The position numbers and the translations under genes are program-made. Under the pieces are notes generated by a model that was not told the origin of the DNA, searched no databases, and saw only the letters and a program-made list of their open reading frames with translations. DNA of 64,000 nt, from contig JAIUJO010000230.1 of NCBI GenBank assembly GCA_023846275.1, positions 503,501 to 567,500 of the forward strand, in the 5' to 3' direction. The first letter of the stretch is position 1, and each line of letters begins with the position of its first letter. The DNA is from Vanilla planifolia (lineage: Eukaryota > Streptophyta > Magnoliopsida > Asparagales > Orchidaceae). Below, piece after piece: positions 12,036 to 23,627 of the stretch.

Positions 12036-13294
12036 ATTTACCTATATTAGACAAAGCATGCCACAAACATAGGCATAAGCTAACTCAAGGCAAGCATTAA
12101 AAATAATTAGATAACTGTTAGGATCACCTTGTTGCTTATATCAAGGAATAGGGTCATGTGATTAATGGGCAAAATATAAAAGATGTCAACAAAAATAACC
12201 AACAATAAAAAAATATGGAAGCTACCAAAATTCCTACTTCAGTTGTTAACTCTTTGGTTATAAAATCCACTATGGATGTTCAACAAAAGATCTTAACAAT
12301 CTGGCAATCCAACTAATGGATGACTATAGTTCGTTAAAAAATTATAGAAAATGAGAAGCACAATGATTAAGTTTCTTATTCAAAACAATCATAGGATAAA
12401 ATTTAGCACTGATGTGACAATCTACATCATAAGTTTTTTTACTGAAAAGCTATTTTAAGATAAATAACCTACGTGTTTGAAATTTAAACTAAGGAGTTTA
12501 ATCAACTGAAATATTAATGGATGAGAAAAAAGTTATAGAAGATTCAGGAAAACCTAATTCGCCCAAAAAGTATTAAAGGATGGTTTGAGTTATCCAAATT
12601 GTAAATAATGCTGGTCTTAATAAATAATTTCTTATTTTCAAATATTTAAGGTGCTATTAAAAAGGTTTTGGTTAGGTGATTAATCAATTTATCAAAACAT
12701 GTATTGTTTGATAAGTTGTCTCGTTAGAACTTATGTCATATAAGGATATGGCATAAAAATTTTCTATTAAACTAATTTTTTAGCATTCCTATTACAATAA
12801 ATAAAAAAGATACAGATTCTTTAAAACAAACTTCAACCACAATGTTGACGTTAATGACTAGTTCATCCATCTTAATGTCAAGGATTAAGGCTAAGTTTTT
12901 AATCTGGCTACACTTTTACTTTAGATAAAAGCAAGGTATCTAGAAAAAACCTATTATGTATAGGACATTTCACATTGTTGACAACATTACAAATCCATGA
13001 ATGATAAGTAAGTATTTTAATGAAATCACGTCTTTAGATTATCATAATTGACTTTCAACTCGTAAACTAAAACCAATGCAAGAGTTTCTTGATTGCATAA
13101 TTCTATGTCGTTATAAGTAGTAGTAATTTTTTAGTGATTTATTTATATGAGCAAGAATAGGTAATTGAATATGGAGGAGATCACGATAGTGCCACCCATA
13201 GAGCCAGTCGATTTTTTTCTTGGGCGTTTACAGTAGGGTGCTAGATATTGAGAAATAAGTAGACAACTTTCAACCTTTATAATTCATTACCTTA

Positions 13295-13480
13295 TAAGCA
13301 CTGGATCTAGTCGTGTGCCTATTCTACAAAATGTCATCAAATTCCATCCTTCTTTTCCCAAACAATTTAAATTTTATAACATGTTTTTGAATCACACTAC
13401 ATTTCCATAAACAATGGAGAATAATTGGAATTTTGCTTTAAATAAATTTGGGAAGAAGGCCCTAGCTTTAAAATAAATTT
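13295..13480 (+). pseudogene. LINE-A endonuclease C-terminus and following segment
   Basis: One frame reads TGSSRVPILQNVIKF and then FKFYNMFLNH. In plant L1 elements the endonuclease ends with a SDH-P-LL motif, here SSRVPIL, so the catalytic Asp and His are lost. It is followed by a block resembling F-F-NMWL-HP, and NNWNFALNKFGKKALALK continues that region. The minus-strand partner around 41,060-41,240 shows the same organisation (TGSIHVPLLLNV). Confidence 0.7.
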
Positions 13481-13649
13481 GATATATAATATGCCTTAAA
13501 TATTGAAAAAATCAATATTTACAAAAATCTCTAATCCCATTAACATAGATAAGGATGTGGTGAGTCGCAAATAAGTAATTCTTCTAGGAAAATGATAACT
13601 GGAACGAGTTATATCTTGTTAATACTTATTATTCACAAGATTTAAAGAG

Positions 13650-13725
13650 TGTGGAAGTTTATTGGAAATTGAAAGGAGGAATTAGATGGCTAATAGAAGA
13701 AGAAATAAACACAACATTGGTTTGT
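13650..13725 (+). pseudogene. LINE-A linker before reverse transcriptase
   Basis: The frame reads VYWKLKGGIRWLIEEEINTT. Plant L1 elements carry W-QKAR--WL-EGD-NTKFFH at this place, just upstream of reverse transcriptase. The GD pair has become EE, and the FFH motif is broken. Confidence 0.7.
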
Positions 13726-14303
13726 ACAATAATGATTAAGTGAAGAAAAAAAACTAAGAGGTCAAAATAATGATAGTTGTAATCAGCCACTTTCAAAATA
13801 TTTTTAAATATTCTAAAGTAATTGAAGGTGAAATTATGTTTAACTACGTCCTTATTAATGAAAGCAAAATGATAATAGAATAGTGCAATATATCACCACT
13901 GAGGAAATAAAGAGAAGTTTCAATACGAATTTAAGTAGCGCTCTGAGCCTAGATTGTTTTAATGGAAACTTCTTCACTAGTTATTTGGATTTAATTTAAT
14001 ATGTTGTGCTGAATGTAGCTAAAGAATTCTTCTAGTAACTCCAATTGTTTGTAGGATTTTTGGTCAAAAAATTATATATATATTCTTAGATATGATAACC
14101 TAGAAATCTTTGTTTATTTTGGACCAAATATTCTTCAAAAATCATTGAAATAATATTAACAAAGCTCATTGATGATTAAATACAACAAATTTATAATTAG
14201 TTGATTTCTCAAAAGCAAACAAATTTTACAAATATAGATATATTGTATATAATATATTATTGGTCCAGCAATTTCTATATTTTCTTAACTATAAAAATAA
14301 AGT

Positions 14304-14730
14304 GGTAATTTTATGGTTAAGTTGGTTTTAAGGAATGTGAATTACAACATTTCATGAAAATTTCTTTGTAAGACACTCTCCAAGTACAATGTTAGTAAGA
14401 AGATTATTATGGTTCTCACCAATTTCCTTTGTAATACATTGATATCAATTATCATTAGTCGATCACCAAGTAACTTTTTTCAACCTTCAATCAATCTTAG
14501 TCAGGGTAATCCTCTATCTTCCATTGCTTACATCCCATTGATGGAGTTCTACAAAAGAAGCACTAATAATATTTTTGCTTAAAAAGGATACATATTATAT
14601 AGATAACATAGATCATCTACATCTATCACATTCCTAGCCTATGCAAACAACATAATTGTTATTATTAGAGGACATTTGAAAACTATTATTAATCTTATTA
14701 AGTTTTTATGGCTCTTAAAACACTCTACAA
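14304..14730 (+). pseudogene. LINE-A reverse transcriptase, inactive
   Basis: A single frame stays aligned across about 140 codons with three internal stops. GNFMVKLVLRNVNYNIS stands where L1 enzymes have GFMALKLDMSKAYDRV-W, so the first catalytic Asp is Val here. An in-frame TGA at 14,355-14,357 replaces the usual Trp. SPSNFFQPSINL and QGNPLSS match GSPSG-F-PSRGLRQGDPLSP. FLAYANNIIVII at about 14,630-14,660 stands for FADD, with both catalytic Asp residues changed to Asn. The reverse complement of 39,940-40,268 carries the same TGA and the same AYANN. Confidence 0.85.
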
Positions 14731-14879
14731 ATTCTTAAATATAAAAATTAAAAGTGAGGATGTTTATAGAAACAAAAAGAGTATTTTTAGGTAAATCGAA
14801 TTTGAATGGGGCTAAGATTGCATTAAATAAATCTTCCTTTGGCTTATTTGTGTTGCAAACTATATATAGGTTAGAAGAA

Positions 14880-15110
14880 AGTAGCTTACTTACAAAATTT
14901 GATTGATAAAGTTAAAAATGAATTGCCTTAGGTGGTAAAAGAAGTTGTTATCTATCAAGGCTGGACTCATTCTCAATAACCTTGCCATTTCCTCAATTCC
15001 ATTATATATTGTATTGGTAAGTAAACTCCAAACATAGTTTTATAACAAATTAAAAAAGGATTTAATTGACTTTTGTGGGGATTCTTGAAGAAAATGTTAT
15101 GCATCAGTAG
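14880..15110 (+). pseudogene. LINE-A post-RT segment
   Basis: KKLLSIKAGLILNNLAISS continuing into IPLYIV (14,936-15,012) matches the segment after reverse transcriptase in plant L1 elements, usually LS-AGR--LI-SVLSSIP-Y. Beyond this the expected FLWGG and W-KRN-FD motifs are too damaged to place. Confidence 0.7.
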
Positions 15111-16139
15111 ACTTCTTGGAATAAAATTAGCTTTTCATTACATAAAATAGCCTTGGTATTTACAAATTCAAGAAAATGATTAAACTTTTTTTTAAAAACA
15201 TTATTAGAAGATACTCAATAGCAATAGTTTGTGGTATAACTTAATGTCACTAAAACTCTAATCCTTAGATCCATCAAGAATGAAATCAAACACATGGGAT
15301 AACATGCGAAGAATGAAACATTTGAATAAAAAGAATGCAGATTGGCCTAACTCAATGAATTTCTTATATATTATCTTCTTCTTATGATGTGTAGATTAGC
15401 TGTAATTCTACCTAGGTTTATTTGAGATCAAAAAATGTAAGTTTAAAATGTAGACTACAGTTATGAAGCACCAAATACACCTTAAATAAATTAATTTTAA
15501 CATGGATGACATCCAATAACCTATGCCATTGCCAAATAATCTAATCGACCTAACTTTCAACTTTCTTGAATGTGCCAACAGTGTTGATATGAAGATTCAA
15601 TTTATCACGCCTTTTTTATTATAAAGAAGCTAAATAAGCATGGGTTACTTTTTAAAATAATTTACACATTGTGCAACTTGATACTTATAAAATCATGGAA
15701 TGAATTACATCTGTGACAAGTAAGGTAATACAAAATTTGTAATAGAGAGGGCATAATCACACTGCCCTTTTTATTATCATAGAATATTTAGAGAGCTAAC
15801 ATAACTAAGAACTTTGAGCAATTAAATCAAACAGTAAAAAATGTTATATGTAATATTAAAGAGAATTGTTGCTCCATAATAAGATGTTTTCTAATCATTC
15901 AAACATTGCAGGAAGATGTCAAAGAAATGATTTTGGGAATCATAGATTAATTGGCAAGAACTTAGGAAGCAATAATAGAAGCGATTAGGTGGTTCCCTCA
16001 ACCAAAGATCTCAACGTAGTTAAACTAAGTTGGTGAGAAGTTATCTGTCAATTGTAGTGCTATTGTAGTTGAAATGTTTGGAACAATTTATAGGAAATAA
16101 GTTTAGATTTTTTAAAATTTAATAAATCATAACACCTAA

Positions 16140-16290
16140 TGTTAAAGTATTGGGCATAATTATGGGTCTTCAATTACAGAACCTATTTAAAATTAATAAT
16201 TTATACATTTTAGTGGATTGTCATGTGCTATTGAATCTGTTCCAAGATAATGAAAATATATAATGGAAGTTAGCAAAAGACATGATGAAA
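16140..16290 (+). pseudogene. LINE-A RNase H fragment
   Basis: LGIIMGLQLQNLFKINNLYI followed by LVDCHVLLNLFQ and WKLAKDM matches plant LINE RNase H from the helix A-L-GL-LA through the strand with a catalytic Asp (VDC). The Glu normally at the start of the helix is not evident. The copy at 36,710-42,540 has lost this stretch by deletion. Confidence 0.7.
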
Positions 16291-16889
16291 GCATTGAAAC
16301 TAGTTTCCTAACATAAAGTGGAGCTTATTATACAAAGAAAATGATATTGTGGCCATTCTCTAACTAAGAAAACAACAATAAAAAATTCAACTCATATAGA
16401 GATGGAACATCAATTTTAGATAAAAATAATGCTATTTTTAATATTGGGAAATTATAGCTTCCATATGTTTAGTCATCATAGAGGGCACAACATTGAAAAT
16501 ATGGAGTAATTTTCATATTACATGGGGTTAGAATTAAGATATTCAAGGATTCTACCAATTTTGTATAACACAAATATTGTTTTCGTAAGACAGGTACTTC
16601 TACATTTCAAAGTTACTATTAATGTGCATAAAAAATCATAACAAAAAATAGCTAAATAGTAGTGGGTTGTAAGCATTGTTAATCTTTGTGCATGATTTCC
16701 TCAATACAACTTTAATTACTAATGGATAAATAAAGTATTCTACAAAATAAATACTATCAAAATATAATATTATTATGATTTAACACTACTTAAAATCATA
16801 ATAGTATATAAGGAAAACCTAGCTATCATCATAACATACTATATATGGAAGCTCAAGTGCAAGTTTAAATGACATGGGATATTCTACAT

Positions 16890-17395
16890 TAAAAAAAAGC
16901 AAGCTAGATCTCTAAAAATCTCTTAACTACTAGTTGACCTTTAGGGATAGTTTAAATAGACCTTTTAGACTCACACATCCTAAAGTTTAGGTACAAAGAA
17001 TTTAAATTTATGATTACTAACGATTTTCTAGATATAATTGGGTTGTATTTTGTAAGAGTAATAGTGTGACATTTGAAATTTTATTAATTTGATAAAAGAG
17101 ATAGAAGGGTAAACCTATCTCAAATTAATTTTTGTTTAATGTGATAGTAGTAACGAGTTTAAAAATGAGATGCATCAATTTACAAGTCCTTTTTCACATC
17201 ACAAAAATGGGATTATAGAAAGAAAGAAGAGGACCTTGGTGGAGATGTGTATAACTATGTTAATCGAATGCGACATATCAAAATCAATTTTAGCTAATGA
17301 AACTAACACAACTTGTTATGCAATAAGTAGAACTAATTTAAGGCCAATATTTAAAAAGAACTCCTTATGAGTAATTTAAAAATAAGAGACTGAAT
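16890..17395 (+). pseudogene. Copia integrase (copy 1)
   Basis: The N-terminal half is frame-broken but readable: KQARSLKIS, then a TTS-PLGIV-IDLL block where the family has STSRPLELLHMDLFGP, then FSRYNWVVFCKSN for YSRYTWVLFLKSK. From 17,170 an open stretch of 66 codons reads HQFTSPFSHHKNGIIERKK and RTLVEMCITML. This matches HEFS-PRTPQQNGVVERKNRTLQEMARTML, including the third catalytic residue (Glu of VERKN). The frame closes at 17,370. The first Asp region is lost. Confidence 0.85.
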
Positions 17396-17889
17396 GTTAG
17401 TTAATTTCATATTTTTGAGTATAGATGCAACATTGTTAAAAATAAAAGGTCCAACTTGAACTAGTTTGATGAAAACGTAAGCCTAGAAATTTTCATAAGA
17501 GCTCTTTTTTTAAAAACAAAAAGTTTACAACATAGATACAAAAAAGATAGAGAAAATTGTGTATATAGTGTTTGATGGCTCTACTCATAAGATAAATACT
17601 AAAACTTTTGATTAATAGATAAAGTCCTAAAAGAACTTAGACTTGAACAAATATGAAGGTTAAATAGAAAGTAAAGTAGAATAAGAGACTAGCAATCAAT
17701 TATGTAAAGATTAGAAATACCAAACTTCACATCCAAAAAGATCAAAAGGAGTTAATCAAGAAATTAAGAATGGAAACTTTATGAAAGAATTAATCATAGT
17801 ACATATGTATCTTTCATAGAATTATTATGTATAAGGGATGTCCATAAGGTTAACTATTAAGTTTAAGTAATGAAAGAAGAGTAAGATCA

Positions 17890-18610
17890 ATTTGAGTGAA
17901 ACCAAGTGTGGGAACTAGTTCTTAAGCCTAGTAATCAACAAGTGACTGCGACGAAATAGTTTTTAAAGAATACATTAGAGAAAAAAAGAGTGATCACTAA
18001 AAAAAGCAGATCTATTGATAAGTGTTATAACCAAGTTGAAGGTATATATTTTGAGGAGTCATTTCTATTAATAACATGATTAGAGGCCAAATGACTTTTC
18101 TTAGTATATTCATGTCATAAGAATTTTAGATTATTTCAAATAAATGTAAAATTTCTTTTTTAAAATAAGATAATCAAAGAAGATACGTGTATAGAACAAT
18201 CCATAAGTTAAGAGACCAGTGTATAATGATCATGGTTATAAGCTTGTGAAGGGATTTTATGGCCTTAAGCAAGCTCTTTGTTTATGGTATCAAAAATTGA
18301 GTAATTACCGAGTTGATAGTGGTTTTAAGAAATAAAATATAGGTAACATAGTATTCCTAAAATCTTTAAATGATCATTTGTTGCTTATACAAGTTTATAT
18401 TGATGACAAAATTTTTGAAAGCATAAATGAAAATATGTGTAAAGAATTTAGTGACTTAATCATAAGGGAGTTTGAGATAAGTATAATAGATTAAATAAAT
18501 TTTTTCTTTGGATTATAAATTATGTAAATAAACAATGATAATTTTTCTTTACAAACTAAGTACTAAAAATATTTGATCAAAAAATTTGGGTATGAAAATG
18601 TGAAATAAAA
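17890..18610 (+). pseudogene. Copia reverse transcriptase (copy 1)
   Basis: FE-NQVWELV near 17,890-17,920 matches the RT start motif N-VWELVPRP. Around 18,010-18,070, YNQVEGIYFEESF corresponds to YNQ-EGIDFEETFAPV. GYKLVKGFYGLKQALCLWY (18,235-18,290) matches the palm motif KL-KALYGLKQAPRAWY. VYIDDKIFES (18,393-18,422) is the catalytic YVDD motif with both Asp residues kept. EFEISIID and INFFFGL follow, matching FEMSMMGEL-FFLGLQ. Stops and frameshifts separate these blocks. Confidence 0.85.
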
Positions 18611-19310
18611 AGTGATTCTATTGAATCAATTGGTGAATTTAGCTTTAGATGAAATTGAGAAATATATTGATAAAAAACTTTATGATGAATTTCTTAGATC
18701 TTTGCTATATCTTAGAGTTAATAGATCGAACATCTTCTTTTGTGTTAGCTTATGTGTAAGATTTCAACAAAATCCTAAGAAAATCCATCTAAATGTGATT
18801 AAATTAATCTTCAAATATATAGAAAGTATATTAAACATAAGTTTAAGGCAATCTAAAAATGTTCATTCATGAGGCCTTATGGGTTTTTAGATCAAGACTT
18901 TATAAGCTCTAATGTAGATAAGAAAAATATATTAGGTACATATAAATTACTAAGAAATCTTTTAATTTCATAGTCAAGATAGAAGAAAAATTTTATAGCC
19001 ATATTGACCATAGAAGTCAAGTATGCAGTGACTGAAAGATCTGTTGCCCAAGTGTTATGCTTGAGACAATAATTTTAAGACTATGGTTTAGATCTCTCAC
19101 ATATTTCCATTAGAATTGATAATACTAGCACCTTAGCTTTTGCAAAGAACCAGGTTCATCATTCTCAGAGCAAACACATAATGTAAGACATCAATTTACG
19201 AGACACCAAATAGCAAAGGCTTAATAAAATTTACATATGTTTCTACTAAACAAGAATTGGTAGACATATTTACAAAATTCCTTCCAATTAATCAATTTCA
19301 AATCATAAGA
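18611..19310 (+). pseudogene. Copia RNase H (copy 1)
   Basis: An open stretch at 18,612-18,872 reads DEIEKYIDKKLYDEFLRSL and LYLRVNRSNIFFCVSLCVRF, matching the connection region KPVD-KLYR-MIGSLLYLTASRPDI-F-V-LCARFQ. Then come AIEVKYAVTER for STAEAEYVA, IRIDNTSTLAFAKN for I-CDN-SAI-L-KNP, SKHIM and, at 19,225-19,280, STKQELVDIFTK for T--QLADIFTK. The second carboxylate of this RNase H (Glu of STAEAEY) is kept as Glu in TIEVKY. Several frame changes make it non-functional. Confidence 0.85.
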
Positions 19311-19344
19311 TAATAATTAGGTGTAATACAAATTGAATAAATTA

Positions 19345-22300
19345 TAACTATTTTTTCATAGAATTAAAAAGGAGAATAACCATGGTTTTAATAAGTAATA
19401 ATAATAAAAAATATTTTCTAAAATAATACTAAAAAAATTATTTGAACATCTAAATTAAGTATATTAAATATTAAATAATATAAAAAATTTTAAACAAGAA
19501 ATATAAATAAAATTAAAAAATATGATAGAAATTATAAATTATCAATAAAAAGTTTCTCTCTATTTAAAACAAGACAAACCTGTTTTTATAAACTAGAAGA
19601 AGAAAAGTTTTGATGCAAAGGATAAAAAGGATACTACTATAAAAGGAAGAACTACATAAGATAATACATGATGGATCAAATCTAATGTACTATCAATAAT
19701 ATAAACTTTGTTCTACTATGCAAAATTCATCTTGTTATCTAGTTGAACAAATTGAAAATGATGAATGTGATGCAGGGTGGACAAATGATAAAGTTAACAA
19801 GTACATAAGTGTTCTTTATATCCAGCTGAGCATTTTGATTACTTTAAAATATATATTACACTCAAATAATGCATGCCCACACAACTTACTTGTTATGAAC
19901 TAATTTTTTGAAATGCCAGGTTTTTTTATTAATTTCATAACTTGGTTTGGTAAACTTGTTGCACATCACATCTTGAGAAATTTTTTATTAAATACGTCTT
20001 ACAAATATCTTTTAATATGTTGAGCATTCTATTTTCTTAATATTTTATTAAAATAATTTTGAATTTTGAATCAATTTTTTATTTTTAATGCAATATTTTT
20101 CCATTATTGAGAAATTTTTATTGTGCTTTAGAAATATTCTAAATGGTTTACTATAATGATGATGTGTCATTGGCTATGTTTTCATATTTTTTCTTCCACT
20201 TATCATTATAACACTTTTTATTTAATCATAAAAAATACCAACTATGCATTTTTCAAGAATTAACATTTTTATTTGCATTAAATCATTATGACATTTTCAA
20301 TGCAATTAAAGCTCTTTAATGATGCACATTTTTGTTGAAAAAGTATATTTATATATTGAAAATATATTTTGTCAGTGAAACACAAATAATTCTAATTATT
20401 GAATATTGAGTGCCAAATGCTTTTTTGATGCCAATGAAATCTGATGTTTTTCTAAAAATGAATATTTTGAGTGATTTTTGAATCTTGCAACACAACATGA
20501 AACATCTACTAATCAATTAAAAACCCTTATCAAATTTACATGGATTAATTAACTTTTGAAGATAATTCAATGAGTGCTGGTGGCATTATTCAAATGTTGC
20601 TCTACTTGTAAATTAAGGAGTCATTTTTCTAGCACTTGTTGGAACTGTTGCCTATAAAAGTTTCATAATCTATACTTTATTTCATACATGTTTATATTCA
20701 TATAAATGTACCTTAATAAAAATTTATAATGTGGATTAAGTTGAATGTGGTGATGATAGACATGCATTTATTACACTATCTGTACTATTTGTTAAGATGT
20801 GCAAAATTAAAAAATTCATACAAAATTATATCATATGTTGTACCGTAGATGTTGTCATTCGATAACTGGATGAGAAGCTAATAGATATTAAGTATGTGAT
20901 GCAAAGTTTGAAATGTTGTGTAAATATAATGAGATCATTGCCAATCTAGAATCAGTTATGTGCTAAGAGTTGAGGACATAATTTATAGGTTAGTTAAATT
21001 ATTTGTACTTTTATGATCTTAAGGTTATACTAGCACAATCAGATTAATTTAGTTGAAATTTGGATTGTTGCAAGGCTATACTACATGATCGTATTAATAA
21101 GATCAACTTTACAAATGATCTCTAGATAGACTTCTATCACACTAGTACAATATTATTGTCATTCCATTATGATATAGACTTATATATGAGTTAGGTTTGT
21201 GTACTTGAGGATTTGTTGGGTTTGTTTGCGTAATTTGTGTTTTATCTCCTTTTCTTGCAACCATAATCATTCCTTATTATTATCGGGAGCTTCTCATACA
21301 ACATATTATATGCTATATTCTTGCATCATGCAAAATTTCCTTTTGAGTTAAAAAATCTAGGTTGGCTAGATTTGTCAAATTTTATATTAGAATGTACTTG
21401 TATATGTAAGAAACATTGAGATATCTAAAAGAAATAGTTTTAGATAGGCACTTATCATAAGAAATAATAGTTTAATACAGATTAATTTCTTTAAGGAAGG
21501 AATTTATTTGTTCAGATATTTTGATTATCATACATTCCTTTGATTCATATAAAAAGAAGTGATTTTTGAAAGAATATTACAATCAATCTATTATTAAGTA
21601 ATTTTACATATAAAATAAAAAAAATGAAAATTTGATTTATTGCTATTATATTTTAGATATACTTCATCAACTTTGCCAATATATTGACGTTTAATGCACA
21701 TTAGCATGCTAACCTCCATTCATAATATTTAGTTATTATGTCATGTTATTTTTTGGTGAATTATATAAACTATTGTATTATTTCTTTTTAGTGTTGTGGT
21801 AATTGTGTAAGCTGTATTACACTATTTTGATTGAGGGGACTTGTACATGGTCATCGACAAAAAGTTAGTAGACTTGAGTGAAATGCCTCTTACTTTGTCT
21901 TTGGTAAAATTATAATGTTTTTTAAAGCAAAGTACTAGCTAGCCAAGGGTAAAATAGGTGTTCGTTGAAAGGTTATGCTTCTGTTCATAATTGTAAAAGG
22001 GTGTTGTTATTAATTGAAGCCTATTTGATGTCGGATAGATTTAGATTTCTGTAATAGTATAAATTGAAGTTTATAATATTAGAGAAGCCTAATAAATTAT
22101 TAGGAACTATAAAAAGAAAATATACACTAATTAGGATTAGAGATTTTTGTTACATATAATTTTACTCATAAAATAAAAATTTAGAGAAACTCAAGATAGA
22201 GTGCTTTAATAGAAAAGAATAGCTCAAACTTTAGTTACTAACAAAAAAATAAAAGTTACTAAAAGAGCATGTCTTTTTGATAATAATATCTTTTAGTTCC

Positions 22301-22790
22301 ATAAGAAGTGGTGTTTTCAGCACCAATAATAGAGAAGATGGCAAGGATTTAGTTTTAGCTTAGTTGAGAAACTTGGCTTGAAAGAGTAACAAGATAGTAA
22401 GATATGATTTAAAGCTTTTTTAAGAAAGTTAATGGTTTGGTGACTAGTTTATAAGAGTAAAATGATGGATGAAGAGATACAGTAGTTAGTAAGGGTAAGA
22501 ATTTGTTTGGTTAATAACATTCCTAGTGGAAGATCTCTCATCTTCGATCCTTATCTTTTACAAGAGATTTTATTGTCAAACTTTCTACTGGAAGATCTCC
22601 ACTTTCTATCCTTGTCAATCAAAAGGATAGTTAGAATCTCTCATACTATGGTTAGACGTGCACCCTTGTTCTACAAGAAAGTATAAAAATAAAAGAAATT
22701 GCATTTTATTATTTTTCACTCATAACGTGCTTCCTTTTTATATGGACCTAAAATGTTTATCGATAATTTAAAAAAATGAAAAGAAATATA
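19345..22790. other. Unassigned, possibly Copia-derived flank and LTR remnants
   Basis: No protein family is readable. Homology with the second Copia fragment continues only to about 19,400. At 20,638-20,665, TGTTGGAACTG followed by CCTATAAAAG resembles the core-promoter part of a plant LTR, but no second copy was found. Near 22,527 and 22,589 a 62-bp-spaced repeat shares TGGAAGATCTC and TATCCTT. The small open frame at 19,718-19,903 resembles nothing known to me. Confidence 0.25.
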
Positions 22791-22794
22791 AATT

Positions 22795-23490
22795 AAAAGA
22801 TCTTTACTATATCTTAGTTAATAGATCAAACATCTTATTTATTGTTCGTTTATGTGTTACATTTCAATAAACTCATAAGAAAATCCATCTAATGGTGATT
22901 AAATTAATATTCAAATATACAAAATGTCTAATGAAAATAGGTTTAAGGCACCCTAATAATATTCATTCAAGATATCTTATTGGTTTCTCAAATCCAGCCA
23001 TTATTAATGTAGAGAAGAAAAATGTCTTAGGTACATATCAATTACTAAGAAAAAATTTAATTTCATGATAGTGAAAGAAAAAATGATTTGATAGCCAAAT
23101 TGACGATAGAAGTCAAGTATGTAGTGACTGAAAGTTTTGTTGCTCGAGCGTTATGCTTGAGACAATAATTTCAACACTATGGTTTAGATCTCTCGTATAT
23201 TAACATTCAAATTGATAATATTAGTGCATGGCTTTAGCAAAAAACAAAGTTCATCATTCTAAGAGAAAACACATAGTTTATGACATCACTTATATGAGAG
23301 ATTAGGAAGTTCAAGGGTTAATGAAACTCACATATGTTTCTACTAAACATGAATTTGTAGACATATTTACAAAATTCCTTCCAACTAATCAATTTTAATT
23401 CATAAGATAATAGTTGTCTAATACAAATTGTGAAAATTATAACACTTTTTTCATAGTATTAAAAAGGGATAAAAACCATAATTTGAATAA
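22795..23490 (+). mobile_element. Ty1/Copia 3' fragment, copy 2 (RNase H)
   Basis: This matches 18,690-19,400 base by base over long stretches. Readable blocks are RSLLYLS, TIEVKYVVTESFVARALCL (about 23,100-23,160) for STAEAEYVA--SC-AQ-LWL, HYGLDLSYINIQIDN and ICRHIYK in a shifted frame for the ADIFTK motif. Reverse transcriptase and everything upstream are missing. It lies in the same orientation as copy 1, about 4.1 kb away, so it is a separate, more truncated relative rather than the other end of the same element. Confidence 0.8.
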
Positions 23491-23627
23491 TTGAGTGGGA
23501 ACATATAGTAAAATGGAGTATGAATTAAGTTGGAGGAGTACCAACTTTTCATTTTTAATAACGCTTATCATAAGAATATATGTTTTTTACTTATTTTTTT
23601 ATCTAAATATTGATGTCTTGTAATCAT

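Larger units (their letters stand above)
12040..16870 (+). mobile_element. LINE-A copy 2: most complete L1-type LINE copy
   Basis: This is a decayed non-LTR retrotransposon with domains in the expected order: endonuclease C-terminus (13,295-13,480), linker before reverse transcriptase (13,650-13,725), reverse transcriptase (14,304-14,730), the segment after it (14,880-15,110), a zinc-finger-like region (about 15,160-15,650, poorly preserved) and RNase H (16,140-16,290). It matches the reverse complement of 38,000-42,540 along its length. Its 5' edge adjoins the Gypsy interval and its 3' edge is cut at about 16,860-16,880, where Copia integrase sequence starts. Neither end shows a target-site duplication. 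All coding blocks contain stops. The 1.5 kb that follows RNase H in the other copies is missing here, presumably displaced by the Copia sequence. Confidence 0.8.
16880..19340 (+). mobile_element. Ty1/Copia internal fragment, copy 1
   Basis: This is the internal coding part of a Copia element in the family order integrase, reverse transcriptase, RNase H. It starts inside the integrase region and runs to just past RNase H, so gag, protease and the 5' LTR are missing. Motif wording (IIERKKRTLVEM, VYIDD, SKHIM, VDIFTKFLP) suggests a Sire-like plant lineage, though that is only an impression. It abuts LINE-A copy 2 at about 16,870 without visible LTR ends, so the junction looks like a rearrangement rather than a simple insertion. 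Its last 600 bases resemble the fragment at 22,795-23,490. Confidence 0.85.
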
